Shown: positions 39,022 to 48,403 of the stretch, one piece after another
How the letters are laid out: every line of letters begins with the position of its first letter
Numbering within the stretch: position 1 is the first letter of the stretch
Source of the DNA: CAG-873 sp910578365
GTDB lineage: Bacteria; Bacteroidota; Bacteroidia; Bacteroidales; Muribaculaceae
Reading direction: 5' to 3'
Assembly (NCBI GenBank): GCA_951635545.1
Contig: OX620685.1
Coordinates: 496,001 to 560,000, forward strand
Length of the DNA: 64,000 nucleotides
Notes under the pieces: model-generated
The model's input: only the letters and a program-made list of their open reading frames with translations
Database searches by the model: none
Told to the model about the DNA's origin: nothing
Made by a program: the position numbers and the translations under genes

Positions 39022-40356
39022 ATGGGTAAAGCAGCAAGACCATTCCCGACCGGACATTTCCGGTTGTACAAGACCAGACAAACCAAGAATGACCGCCCTC
39101 TGGTGGTCCAGATTGAATATGCTGTCAAATCAGTGGCAGTCAGACGCTCTACCGGAATCTCTGTCAAAGAAAAGGACTGGAATCCTAACGAAAACAAGGG
39201 ACGTGGCGGTGTCAGGGCAAGCTACGGACCTGACTATCGCAATATCAACAGCCGGCTTACAAAAAGCGTCAGTGAGTTTGACTCCAAGATAGCGGCTTGG
39301 TGTGAGAAGCATCCCGACCGTTTGACAGTAGAGATGATGAGGGCTCTCCTTGACGACCACCCGACAACACGCGAGGACAAAGGTATTGATTTTGTGAGTT
39401 ATGTGTCAGACCTCCTTAAAAACGAACTGGACCGAAATAAAATCGGTCAGAGTGTATATCGCAATGGCCTGAGCGCCATGAAAATATTCCGTGAGTTCCT
39501 GAAATCGGAAAAACGCGGTACGTATGCACCCGACAGCATTTATGTCTCCGAGATTTCCACGGAGCTTATAGAGTCACATATAAAGTGGAGACGTGAGATC
39601 AAGGACAACAGTGACGATACCATAAACCATGCCCTGACCCCTATACTCAAAGGTTGTCAACAGGCAATGGTAATGGGATACATTTCGGTGGCTCTCAATG
39701 CCGCCATACAGAAGATGAGAATCATCAAGACCGTATCACTCCAGAAGAATGATGAGTCAAGCGTGAAGCATCTTTCCAAAAAGGAACTGGAGTGTCTTAT
39801 AAAGTTTTACACGGAAGATAAGGAAGCGAGACGAAAGGAATATATCGAGATGTTCCTGTTTGCCCTATATGCCTGTGGTTTGCGTGTCATTGACATCATC
39901 ACCCTGCAATGGTCTGACATAGACTTCGACAAACGGACTCTTAACAAGATACAGGTCAAGACGAAAAACAGGAATGTTATACCCCTAAGCGACCAGGCTA
40001 TGGGAATACTTGAACAGTGGAAAGGTCGATACAATCGCTTTGTTTTCGGATTGCTTGACGATGACTTTAACCTTGATGACACAGATGCCCTGTACCGTGT
40101 GAGGAACACAAAGACACGTGGTATCAATCAAGCTCTCAATGTGATTGGTGAAAAACTGGGACTGTCATTCAGTCTCACATTCCATGTCGGACGCCACACC
40201 TTTGCTGTCCTGAGTCTTAACAACGGTATGGACATGACGATGGTGAGCCAGCTTCTCGGTCATTCCTCTACTGAAATAACCGAGAAGGTCTACGCTCACT
40301 TTATACCGGCAAGACTGCGTGAAGAGCTGAGCAAGATTAAGTTGCCATCCCTTTAG
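39022..40356 (+). CDS. tyrosine recombinase (integrase)
   Basis: 444 residues. N-terminal Arm-type beta region, SAM-like core-binding domain (about 125-230), catalytic domain with Arg in YACGLRVIDI, HVGRHTFAV (H-xx-R type), LLGHSS and the nucleophile Tyr in ITEKVYAHF. Typical of Bacteroidales integrative elements and prophages. It follows the DUF2795 operon by 215 bases, marking one edge of an element; no attachment repeat could be recognised. Confidence 0.92.
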   Translation: MGKAARPFPTGHFRLYKTRQTKNDRPLVVQIEYAVKSVAVRRSTGISVKEKDWNPNENKGRGGVRASYGPDYRNINSRLTKSVSEFDSKIAAWCEKHPDRLTVEMMRALLDDHPTTREDKGIDFVSYVSDLLKNELDRNKIGQSVYRNGLSAMKIFREFLKSEKRGTYAPDSIYVSEISTELIESHIKWRREIKDNSDDTINHALTPILKGCQQAMVMGYISVALNAAIQKMRIIKTVSLQKNDESSVKHLSKKELECLIKFYTEDKEARRKEYIEMFLFALYACGLRVIDIITLQWSDIDFDKRTLNKIQVKTKNRNVIPLSDQAMGILEQWKGRYNRFVFGLLDDDFNLDDTDALYRVRNTKTRGINQALNVIGEKLGLSFSLTFHVGRHTFAVLSLNNGMDMTMVSQLLGHSSTEITEKVYAHFIPARLREELSKIKLPSL

Positions 40357-41848
40357 TCGGGATGCCGTTGTCCTTGCAGTGCTTGTATAAGGACGACTGT
40401 GACACCTTGATGCCCTATGCCCGTGCTGTCTGTAGGTTAAGTCTTACCGAGACAGCCGGGTTATACCACTCAGATATGTCACAATGTCCCGGATTGACAG
40501 GTATATTGTTGAACTTGCAATAGCGTCGGAGTGTAGACAGACTGACGGTAAGCCCTCTGTCGCGCGCTTCCTTTAGGTTTGAGGTAACAGATTTCCCAGG
40601 TTCATACCACGCCTGTATGGATTCGTAATTCTGATACATAAGAGCCTTCCGGGAATATGATCGTCTTGACACACCGTGTTCACGACAGTATCCGGGAGAA
40701 GTAGTGACCTTCCCTGCGTCAAGCGACTTGAACTCCATCGCATCGAACTCGGTATAATTCATGACATCATAAGCCTTGCGGGCTATAAGTTCATCAGACA
40801 ACACACCGTCGGAATTGTCATAGTAGAAATACACCCTGTGAACCAGATTGAAAAATAGATCCATGAATGTTACTCCGGGATTTATCTTGCGTATGATGCA
40901 TCCGTCGGTAAACAATCGGTTACGACGTTTCTCCCCGTCACGGAAACGGTTGACCGTACATTCCCCTCGCCTGTTACGATAACGTACAAACAGTGAAAGA
41001 TGATTTTCGGGTATGACACAATAGCCGGCTTCGTTATATGACAGCTTTGACCACCTTAAAAGCCTGTGTTCCTTCCCATAAATCTATAGGAATTCCTGTC
41101 TGCTCTCTGCAAGAACCTTCAAAGGGACACTGATGCTTTCAAGCTGTTTTTTCCAATCCGGGTCATTAGATTTATATTGTTTTTGATTTGATTTTGATGA
41201 ATTAATATTATTAGGTTGATAGATTGCTGAAGAGTATCTGGGTTTATAAACGTTTGGCACTACAGGAAGAAGTGAATGTTGATATGTGACAATCTGTTCC
41301 TGTTCAGTTGCATCGACAGGAAGGTCGGTGATTGACGAATATATCCGGTTGGAGCGGAATACCTTTGCTTCATATATAGTTCCGTTCATGAGCTGTGTGA
41401 TGACTTTACCGCAATGGTCTTTAGTCTTGTCAAGATTGGTCATCCTGCATATTTTCTCATACAGTTCACCGAAAGCACGGATATTAATACGCTCTTTGAA
41501 GACATATACCAGACGATAGCTGTACTTTCCGCCAGTACCATTTGAAAAAGTCTCGTATGCAAAGGTCGGTTTCAACTGGCATTGACGGTAGAATGTTTCA
41601 AGGTCTGTATCGGTGTCATCAACATCAATGCTGATGGTCTGCGTATAGAGAAATTTATTTTTCCTACGCAGGTTCCTATAGTAAATATGGCAATAGCTGT
41701 AACCCATTCTGACCATCGAAATGAAGCTACTAAGACTCATTTTGGTCTTATTCCATCGCATTTGCCGATAGTCGGTAGGAGTCGGTTTGGACTTGTAACA
41801 TTTTTCAGTGACGGATACGTCAATCTTGAAATTGGGATTTGTGATCAT
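40337..41848 (-). pseudogene. primase-like (BT4734-type) gene with two in-frame TAG codons
   Basis: One frame runs 504 codons from ATG 41848 to TAA 40339-40337, broken only by TAG at 41086-41084 and 40417-40415. The N-terminal part (SLSSFISMVRMGYSYCHIYY, ISIDVDDTDTDLETFY) resembles the primase-like N-domain of Bacteroides mobile elements. Downstream it continues with RWSKLSYNEAGYCVIPENH and RFRDGEKRRNR. The C-terminus has two tandem 44-residue repeats: IQAWYEPGKSVTSNL... and ISEWYNPAVSVRLNL..., and the second TAG falls inside the second repeat where the first has Arg. It is either a pseudogene or read through. It overlaps the integrase end by 20 bases. Confidence 0.75.
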
Positions 41849-41849
41849 A

Positions 41850-42021
41850 TCTATAATGACTGATGGTTTTGTAAGTTATATATGAAAGAGTCCTCGAAGT
41901 CTAAATTACATATCCGGCTACCGGTGTTAGAACAGGAAACCGCGTCAATATAAAAACGTGTCAGAATAATCTTGTAAAGGTTATCCTGACACGCTCTTTT
42001 CCGCAGCGGTTCAATCTTTTA
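41850..42021. other. gap with a hairpin before IS982 copy 2
   Basis: No gene seen. An imperfect hairpin CGTGTCAGAATAA (41957-41969) with TTATCCTGACACG (41981-41993), followed by CTCTTTT, looks like a plus-strand terminator left from a displaced gene. Confidence 0.5.
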
Positions 42022-42220
42022 ACGCGAGTTCGGGATAAGGAACACCATAAAAAAGTTGAATCGGCAGCTTAAAAAAGTTGCCGATTCTTTTGGTAATATC
42101 ACTGATATTTAGTAATTTAGAGGTGTCAAACAATAAATACTGTATCATGATTACCGAAAGTAAAGTTACTGAAATTTTTTGTATTGCAGATGATTTCTGC
42201 AAAGAATTTGAGGGTGAGAT

Positions 42221-43755
42221 CACGGCTCTTTCATTTAAGATTTCGTCTCATTCTCGACAAATGTGTTGTTTTATAGCGAGAGCAGTACGGACGGAGAGAG
42301 ACTTTAACCTCTGATTTTCAAGAGAATAAGTACAATAAAAATTTGGTCAAGTGACAGATTTTTAGTAACTTTATAGGTGATAATCAAAGAGTTACGCTAA
42401 AAATGAAGCCACTTGACCAAGTCTGTTCGACTGACGCCTATGCGCCTGATCATACCGCAAAAGTACACAATAAATTTGACACAAGGCGCAGTATCATGGA
42501 AGAGCTTCGAGCATTTGCCTCATCCGTGCCGGATTTCCGTAGATTGGACAAAGGCAATTTCCGTCACAGCCTCAACGATATCATCATGCTGATGATACTC
42601 GGACGTATGGCCGGATGCATCGGACGAGCCGAGATATTGGAGTTCGGCAGATACAACCTCAACAAATTACACAAAATGGGCATGTTGAGGAACGGCGTAC
42701 CATCTGAGGCCACGCTTTGCCGTGTGGAGAACGGCATCAACGATATGGATATGGCCGACAGGATGCAGCAGTTCGCAGACATATTCCTTGAAAGACTGAC
42801 CTGCGCCAGCCGCATCATTGAAATAATCTGCATTGACGGCAAAGCCGAGCGCGGCACCGTTCAGGAAAACGGGCGTAGCCCGGATATCGTCTCTGCCTAT
42901 TCGTTCAGCACCGGCATAACAATCGCCACCGAAGCCTGTCAGGAAAAGAGCAACGAGATAAAGGCCGTACCGATACTTCTTGATAAAATAGATGTCGCAG
43001 GAAAGATTGTCACAGCCGACGCCATGTCTATGCAGAAGGACATTGTCGAGAAAATCAGAAAGAAAGGGGGTGACTTTCTGATAGAACTCAAAGCCAACCA
43101 GCCGTCATTGCGATACGGCATTGAGGACAGGCTAGTGGAACACACACCGGTATATTCTTACACCGAAGGTCCCGAACTGGCCCACGGCAGGATAGAGACG
43201 AGAACCTACCGCGTATATGACGGACTGGACATTATCGCCGACAAAGAGAAGTGGGGCGGAAACATGACCATCATAGAGTATGAATCATCTACAGTCAAAA
43301 AGTCAACAGGGATGCGCACTTCGGAAAAACGCCTGTATGTCAGCAGTATGCCTACGAAGACTCCGAAGCTCGGAATCATCGTGCGCAACCACTGGTCGAT
43401 AGAAAGCATGCACTGGGGCCTGGACTACAATCTCCAGCAGGACAATATAAAACGTAAGTCGACAAGAGCCGCCCGAAACCTCGACACCATACAGAGAATA
43501 GTTTACTCGGTGTTCTCAATATGGAAAGGACTTCGCAAAAAACGATCGGATAAGAATAAAGGCATAGCCGAACTGATGAGACATATCTCAATGAGCTTTA
43601 CTCGGCTGATGCGATTTTTAAGCCAAAAATGAAAAAAATAAGATTTTGACACCAGAATAACTCGTTGACAGACAGACACAGAATATTGCCCGATTCACAA
43701 TGAACCGGGTAGGGGAAGTCATGCTTTTTATTTTAGTTTAAATGAAAGAGCCGTG
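42221..43755 (+). mobile_element. ISAs1-family insertion sequence, copy A
   Basis: 1535 bp with terminal repeats CACGGCTCTTTCATTTAA and TTAAATGAAAGAGCCGTG and a 9-bp target duplication GGGTGAGAT (42212-42220, 43756-43764). One transposase. Inserted in the IS982 transposase start region. Confidence 0.95.
42403..43632 (+). CDS. ISAs1 family transposase, copy A
   Basis: 409 residues. N-terminal DDE_Tnp_1-associated domain (ELRAFASSVPDFRRLDKGNF, LNDIIMLMILGRMAG), then catalytic IICIDGKAERGT (first D), VTADAMSMQKDIVEKI (second D) and a C-terminal SIESMHWGLDYNLQQDN (E). It is identical over all 409 residues to copy B at 46090-47319, so both are probably active and recent. Confidence 0.95.
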   Translation: MKPLDQVCSTDAYAPDHTAKVHNKFDTRRSIMEELRAFASSVPDFRRLDKGNFRHSLNDIIMLMILGRMAGCIGRAEILEFGRYNLNKLHKMGMLRNGVPSEATLCRVENGINDMDMADRMQQFADIFLERLTCASRIIEIICIDGKAERGTVQENGRSPDIVSAYSFSTGITIATEACQEKSNEIKAVPILLDKIDVAGKIVTADAMSMQKDIVEKIRKKGGDFLIELKANQPSLRYGIEDRLVEHTPVYSYTEGPELAHGRIETRTYRVYDGLDIIADKEKWGGNMTIIEYESSTVKKSTGMRTSEKRLYVSSMPTKTPKLGIIVRNHWSIESMHWGLDYNLQQDNIKRKSTRAARNLDTIQRIVYSVFSIWKGLRKKRSDKNKGIAELMRHISMSFTRLMRFLSQK

Positions 43756-44713
43756 GGGTGAGATGGCAAAAAATGCACTTCCGTCCACAACTGACACTCC
43801 AAAACGGAAAAGAAAGCGCATGATGTCGGATGCCGAGGTCATCACGATTCTGATCTGTTTCCACTTCAATTCGTACCGAAACTTCAAGCACTATTATCTG
43901 GGATGTGTGCGCATTCACTGGAAGCATCTGTTTCCGCAGACATTCTCCTACAACCGCTTCGTGGAGGTCATGCCCCGATGTTTTGTGGCTATGACCATGT
44001 TCCTGCGACTTGCATGTTTCGGAGAGTGCACGGGGATAAGCTTTGTGGACAGCACCTGCATTCCGGTTATACACAACAAGCGCCAGTTCAACATGAAAGT
44101 TTTCAAGGATATCGCGACCAAGGGGAAGAGTACGATGGGTTGGTATGTAGGCTTCAAGCTGCATCTTCTATGTAACGAAAAAGGAGAACTGATCAACTTT
44201 GTGCTGACACGCGCCAATGTGGATGACCGCAACGAGGATGTGATTGACACGCTGACAGACAAGGTGTTCGGCAAACTTTATGCCGACAAGGGATATATAT
44301 CGCAGTCTCTTTTCGGACATCTCTGGGATGACGGAATACATATTGTGACAGGACTGCGCTCGAATATGAAACAGCGTCTCATGCCGTTCTATGACAGGAT
44401 GATGCTGCGTAAAAGGAGCATCATAGAGTCCATAAACGACATGCTGAAGAATGTGGCACAGCTCGTCCACTCCCGCCATCGTAGTATACACAATTTCCTC
44501 ATGAACCTGCTTGCGGCAATGGGTGCGTATTGTTTCTTCGCCACAAAGCCTGGAGTGAACTTCGACTTTGAGGTACCCGAGTCAAACGGGCAGCTTGTCC
44601 TCTGGGGTTAGTTTCAACCTATACAAATGAATCAGGCGACCCTGACAGGCCGCCCAATACTCTATATCCTTTGGATAGGTCGTAAATTAAATATTCTTAT
44701 CCCGAACTCGCGT

Positions 44714-44797
44714 TACATACCATCCCATCGTACTCTTACCCTTGGCCGCGATATCCTTGAAGATTTTCATGTTGAATTGGCGCGTGTTGTGTATAAC
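44714..44797 (-). mobile_element. internal IS982 fragment
   Basis: 84 bases starting TACATACCATCCCATCGTAC match the middle of the IS982 transposase (compare 18088-18166), with no ends of its own. It abuts the right end of copy 2 and the left end of a miniature element. Confidence 0.8.
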
Positions 44798-44899
44798 ACG
44801 CGAGTTCGGGATAAGGAACACCATAAAAAAGTTGAATCGGCAGCTTAAAAAAGTTGCCGATTCAACTTTTTTATAGCATTTCTTATCCCGAACTCGCGT
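44798..44899. mobile_element. 102-bp miniature element with IS982 ends
   Basis: ACGCGAGTTCGGGATAAG (44798-44815) and its complement (44882-44899) enclose only the IS982 subterminal hairpin (GTTGAATCGGCAGC and mate). It has no transposase and looks like a solo-end/MITE derivative. No flanking duplication is seen. Confidence 0.8.
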
Positions 44900-45221
44900 T
44901 ATGAGTACCAATGATTCGTTATATCAGTATCTTGCAAAACTGAAAACTGTCACAACCCGTTTTTCAAACAAGCGGGGTTATGAAGATGACAAGTACCGGA
45001 TTTAATATAGGTTAAAAATAGTTAATCATGTATTTTACAGTTTTCCGCAATGGAATACAGAAGTCATCTCGAATCTAAACAAATCTAAACATTCTACTTA
45101 CCATAATATAAGTGGCAGGGACTTAACAACTCTGCCACGTCCAAGCCGTCCGTAATCAATCTCGTGAAAAGAATGGCCATATTTTTTTTGCGAAAAAAAA
45201 TACAAAAAAGCATGAAAAATA
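44900..45221. other. gap with a possible short open frame
   Basis: A 34-codon frame from ATG 44901 to TAA 45003-45005 (MSTNDSLYQYLAKLKTVTTR and following) starts directly at the miniature element's end and may be a truncated gene. Otherwise A/T-rich with no RNA gene recognised. Confidence 0.35.
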
Positions 45222-45252
45222 TTTGCAAGTTAAAAAAAAAGTCGTATCTTTG
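45222..45252 (+). promoter_or_regulatory. Bacteroidetes promoter for the secreted protein
   Basis: TTTG (45222-45225), 19 bases, TATCTTTG (45245-45252), 58 bases before the ATG. Confidence 0.8.
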
Positions 45253-45966
45253 CACATATTGCTCCTCAAACAAACAAAATTCACTCGTATTGTAAACCAA
45301 CACCAATCCCATGAAGAAATTATCTACTCTCACAGTCCTGCTTGCAGCAGCACTCTCCGCACCTGCAGCCCATGGAGCCGCAACAAACGACTTCGTGCCC
45401 ACCGTCGAAGCAAAATTTTATCAGATGGTATACGATAACGAAACCGAAGAGTACGTAACCGAAGTTCTCATCGAAGTCAAATTCGATGAAGACGTGTGGT
45501 GGCGCTCGGGCTTCGGCCAACAGTGCTATGTGCTCGACTCCGATGGCAATGTGTACGAGGACTGGCAACGCAATTTCTATGGTGCCGCCAGCGACTATAC
45601 CAAATTCGGTTTCGGTATCCGCGGCATAAGCCAATACGAAGATGCTGACTATACTCTCGTAATTCCGGAAGACCTGCTGGGAAATACCAAATGGAACTCC
45701 AACAGCTACGAAGTAGGCAGGTCAAACCCGGAACTCCGCTACGAATTCAACGTGTGGGAACTCGCCGGCAAACCTCGTGAAGACAAAACCACATATGACT
45801 TCAATCCGATAAGCGATGTCTACTCTATCGACGAAGTAACCCTCTCCGGCGGAAAGACCTCGTATGTATTCAATCTCCACCTCGACTTCGAAGAGCCGGT
45901 GGCGATCCACAAGGACTTCAATACCAAGAGCAGTGTATGGGATGCCAATGACAACTACCTACAGAG

Positions 45967-47501
45967 CACGGCTCTTTCATTTAAACTAAAATAAAAAGCA
46001 TGACTTCCCCTACCCGGTTCATTGTGAATCGGGCAATATTCTGTGTCTGTCTGTCAACGAGTTATTCTGGTGTCAAAATCTTATTTTTTTCATTTTTGGC
46101 TTAAAAATCGCATCAGCCGAGTAAAGCTCATTGAGATATGTCTCATCAGTTCGGCTATGCCTTTATTCTTATCCGATCGTTTTTTGCGAAGTCCTTTCCA
46201 TATTGAGAACACCGAGTAAACTATTCTCTGTATGGTGTCGAGGTTTCGGGCGGCTCTTGTCGACTTACGTTTTATATTGTCCTGCTGGAGATTGTAGTCC
46301 AGGCCCCAGTGCATGCTTTCTATCGACCAGTGGTTGCGCACGATGATTCCGAGCTTCGGAGTCTTCGTAGGCATACTGCTGACATACAGGCGTTTTTCCG
46401 AAGTGCGCATCCCTGTTGACTTTTTGACTGTAGATGATTCATACTCTATGATGGTCATGTTTCCGCCCCACTTCTCTTTGTCGGCGATAATGTCCAGTCC
46501 GTCATATACGCGGTAGGTTCTCGTCTCTATCCTGCCGTGGGCCAGTTCGGGACCTTCGGTGTAAGAATATACCGGTGTGTGTTCCACTAGCCTGTCCTCA
46601 ATGCCGTATCGCAATGACGGCTGGTTGGCTTTGAGTTCTATCAGAAAGTCACCCCCTTTCTTTCTGATTTTCTCGACAATGTCCTTCTGCATAGACATGG
46701 CGTCGGCTGTGACAATCTTTCCTGCGACATCTATTTTATCAAGAAGTATCGGTACGGCCTTTATCTCGTTGCTCTTTTCCTGACAGGCTTCGGTGGCGAT
46801 TGTTATGCCGGTGCTGAACGAATAGGCAGAGACGATATCCGGGCTACGCCCGTTTTCCTGAACGGTGCCGCGCTCGGCTTTGCCGTCAATGCAGATTATT
46901 TCAATGATGCGGCTGGCGCAGGTCAGTCTTTCAAGGAATATGTCTGCGAACTGCTGCATCCTGTCGGCCATATCCATATCGTTGATGCCGTTCTCCACAC
47001 GGCAAAGCGTGGCCTCAGATGGTACGCCGTTCCTCAACATGCCCATTTTGTGTAATTTGTTGAGGTTGTATCTGCCGAACTCCAATATCTCGGCTCGTCC
47101 GATGCATCCGGCCATACGTCCGAGTATCATCAGCATGATGATATCGTTGAGGCTGTGACGGAAATTGCCTTTGTCCAATCTACGGAAATCCGGCACGGAT
47201 GAGGCAAATGCTCGAAGCTCTTCCATGATACTGCGCCTTGTGTCAAATTTATTGTGTACTTTTGCGGTATGATCAGGCGCATAGGCGTCAGTCGAACAGA
47301 CTTGGTCAAGTGGCTTCATTTTTAGCGTAACTCTTTGATTATCACCTATAAAGTTACTAAAAATCTGTCACTTGACCAAATTTTTATTGTACTTATTCTC
47401 TTGAAAATCAGAGGTTAAAGTCTCTCTCCGTCCGTACTGCTCTCGCTATAAAACAACACATTTGTCGAGAATGAGACGAAATCTTAAATGAAAGAGCCGT
47501 G
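45967..47501 (-). mobile_element. ISAs1-family insertion sequence, copy B
   Basis: 1535 bp, same length and terminal repeats as copy A (45967-45984, 47484-47501), inverted orientation. Perfect 10-bp target duplication ACCTACAGAG (45957-45966, 47502-47511). Confidence 0.96.
46090..47319 (-). CDS. ISAs1 family transposase, copy B
   Basis: 409 residues, identical to the transposase of copy A, with the same IICIDGKAERGT and SIESMHWGLDYN catalytic segments. Placed on the minus strand inside the secreted-protein gene. Confidence 0.95.
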   Translation of the reverse strand: MKPLDQVCSTDAYAPDHTAKVHNKFDTRRSIMEELRAFASSVPDFRRLDKGNFRHSLNDIIMLMILGRMAGCIGRAEILEFGRYNLNKLHKMGMLRNGVPSEATLCRVENGINDMDMADRMQQFADIFLERLTCASRIIEIICIDGKAERGTVQENGRSPDIVSAYSFSTGITIATEACQEKSNEIKAVPILLDKIDVAGKIVTADAMSMQKDIVEKIRKKGGDFLIELKANQPSLRYGIEDRLVEHTPVYSYTEGPELAHGRIETRTYRVYDGLDIIADKEKWGGNMTIIEYESSTVKKSTGMRTSEKRLYVSSMPTKTPKLGIIVRNHWSIESMHWGLDYNLQQDNIKRKSTRAARNLDTIQRIVYSVFSIWKGLRKKRSDKNKGIAELMRHISMSFTRLMRFLSQK

Positions 47502-47863
47502 ACCTACAGAGCGCAATCCTTGAGGCTAAAGTATCGGAATCCAACCCCAACCGCGTGACCATATGCTTCAAGAACGTAAGCCTTAAAATCGACGCCGACT
47601 ACAAAATCAATATCTCGACAGGCACGTTCGGCACAATCGAATGGAATGAAAACGAATACTGCGAAGGTCGCTCCAACACTTCTCTGGAGTATGTCGTGAA
47701 TCCGTCGAAAGCCGAAACCAACGGTGTATCCGATGTAAGCATCGACAACGTAGATGGCCCCGTATTCAACCTGCAGGGCATCGAAGTGGATGCCGACAAC
47801 CTTCCCAATGGCATGTATATACGTAACGGTAAGAAGTTTATTGTGAAATAACACACAGCCAAT

Positions 47864-47935
47864 AATACGCCAAAGCGGGCAGCTGAGATTGCATGGCAAT
47901 CCCGGCTGCCCGCTCTGGCGTATTATATTTTTTGA
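47864..47935 (+). terminator. terminator after the interrupted secreted-protein gene
   Basis: Arms of 29 bases (AATACGCCAAAGCGGGCAGC and following, against its near-complement ending 47924) pair with two mismatches and one wobble around a 3-base loop, followed by TATTTTTT. Confidence 0.85.
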
Positions 47936-47980
47936 CGTTTATTGAATGTATTATTCATTACGTCTGATAATTATATTATC

Positions 47981-48158
47981 CACGGCTCTTTCATTTAACT
48001 TTGATGCTACAATGCGCCACTGTTAATCAAGTAGTTATATGTAGCAGTTTCGCAATGGCTGTATTAATCTCATTTTGGATAAAAGGGTTAATGGCTTTTA
48101 ACTAACTATAAGTCATGCACTTTGAAAATTCAAAGCATTTTTAAATGAAAGAGCCGTG
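47981..48158. mobile_element. 178-bp MITE with ISAs1 ends
   Basis: The same 18-bp end CACGGCTCTTTCATTTAA (47981-47998) and its complement (48141-48158) as the two ISAs1 copies, with unrelated interior and no open frame. Perfect 10-bp target duplication TTATATTATC (47971-47980, 48159-48168). Confidence 0.95.
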
Positions 48159-48197
48159 TTATATTATCAAAGCCCGACGAAATCTACGTGTTATTGC

Positions 48198-48228
48198 TTG
48201 GCCAAATCAACGAAAAAAGTTACCTTTG
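48198..48228 (+). promoter_or_regulatory. Bacteroidetes promoter upstream of the esterase
   Basis: TTG (48198-48200), 20 bases, TACCTTTG (48221-48228), leaving a leader of about 170 bases before the ATG at 48404. The MITE ends 40 bases before it. The leader holds no recognised element. Confidence 0.6.
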
Positions 48229-48403
48229 CATCGCATCTCTCTGGTGCTTTTTGCTTTGTTCCCAAGTCCGGCAGCTACGGCTACGCTCTTACGTCACATG
48301 GCATAAATCACTTCGGGATATGCGCCACTGCTGATATTTATTGTAGAACCGGCTCTTATATCTGCAGCCGCAAATCATTTTCATCCGCCACAAACTACTT
48401 TGC

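Larger units (their letters stand above)
42147..44611 (+). pseudogene. IS982 transposase, interrupted
   Basis: The 5' end (42147-42220) encodes MITESKVTEIFCIADDFCKE up to FEGE; the rest resumes at 43756 and runs to 44611 (ending QLVLWG). It differs from copy 1 by a few residues (ATKGKS for AAKGKS, RNEDVIDTLTDK for RNEAVIDTLTDR), so the copies are not recent duplicates. Inactive unless ISAs1 excises precisely. Confidence 0.9.
42022..44713 (+). mobile_element. IS982-family element, copy 2, split by ISAs1
   Basis: Terminal repeats ACGCGAGTTCGGGATAAG (42022-42039) and its complement (44696-44713) are the same as in copy 1. Subtracting the 1535-bp ISAs1 and its 9-bp duplication leaves 1148 bp, close to the 1154 bp of copy 1. 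No 5-bp duplication flanks it: TTTTA on the left, TACAT on the right where another IS982 fragment begins, so the right flank has been rearranged. Confidence 0.9.
45311..47851 (+). pseudogene. secreted protein with sorting-signal-like C-terminus, split by ISAs1
   Basis: The 5' part (45311-45966) encodes a signal peptide (about 1-24, ending PAAHGA) and beta-rich repeats of W, Y and N (ISQYEDADYTLVIPEDLLGN). The 3' part (47512-47851) continues with ILEAKVSESNPNRVTICFKN and ends in VFNLQGIEVDADNLPNGMYI followed by RNGKKFIVK. Joining across one copy of the 10-bp duplication restores the frame (DNYLQS/AILEAK). The tail is of the NLQG...LPxGxYI...NGKK type common in secreted Prevotella and Muribaculaceae proteins. 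An N-terminal product ending LSFKLK would still be made. Confidence 0.85.
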
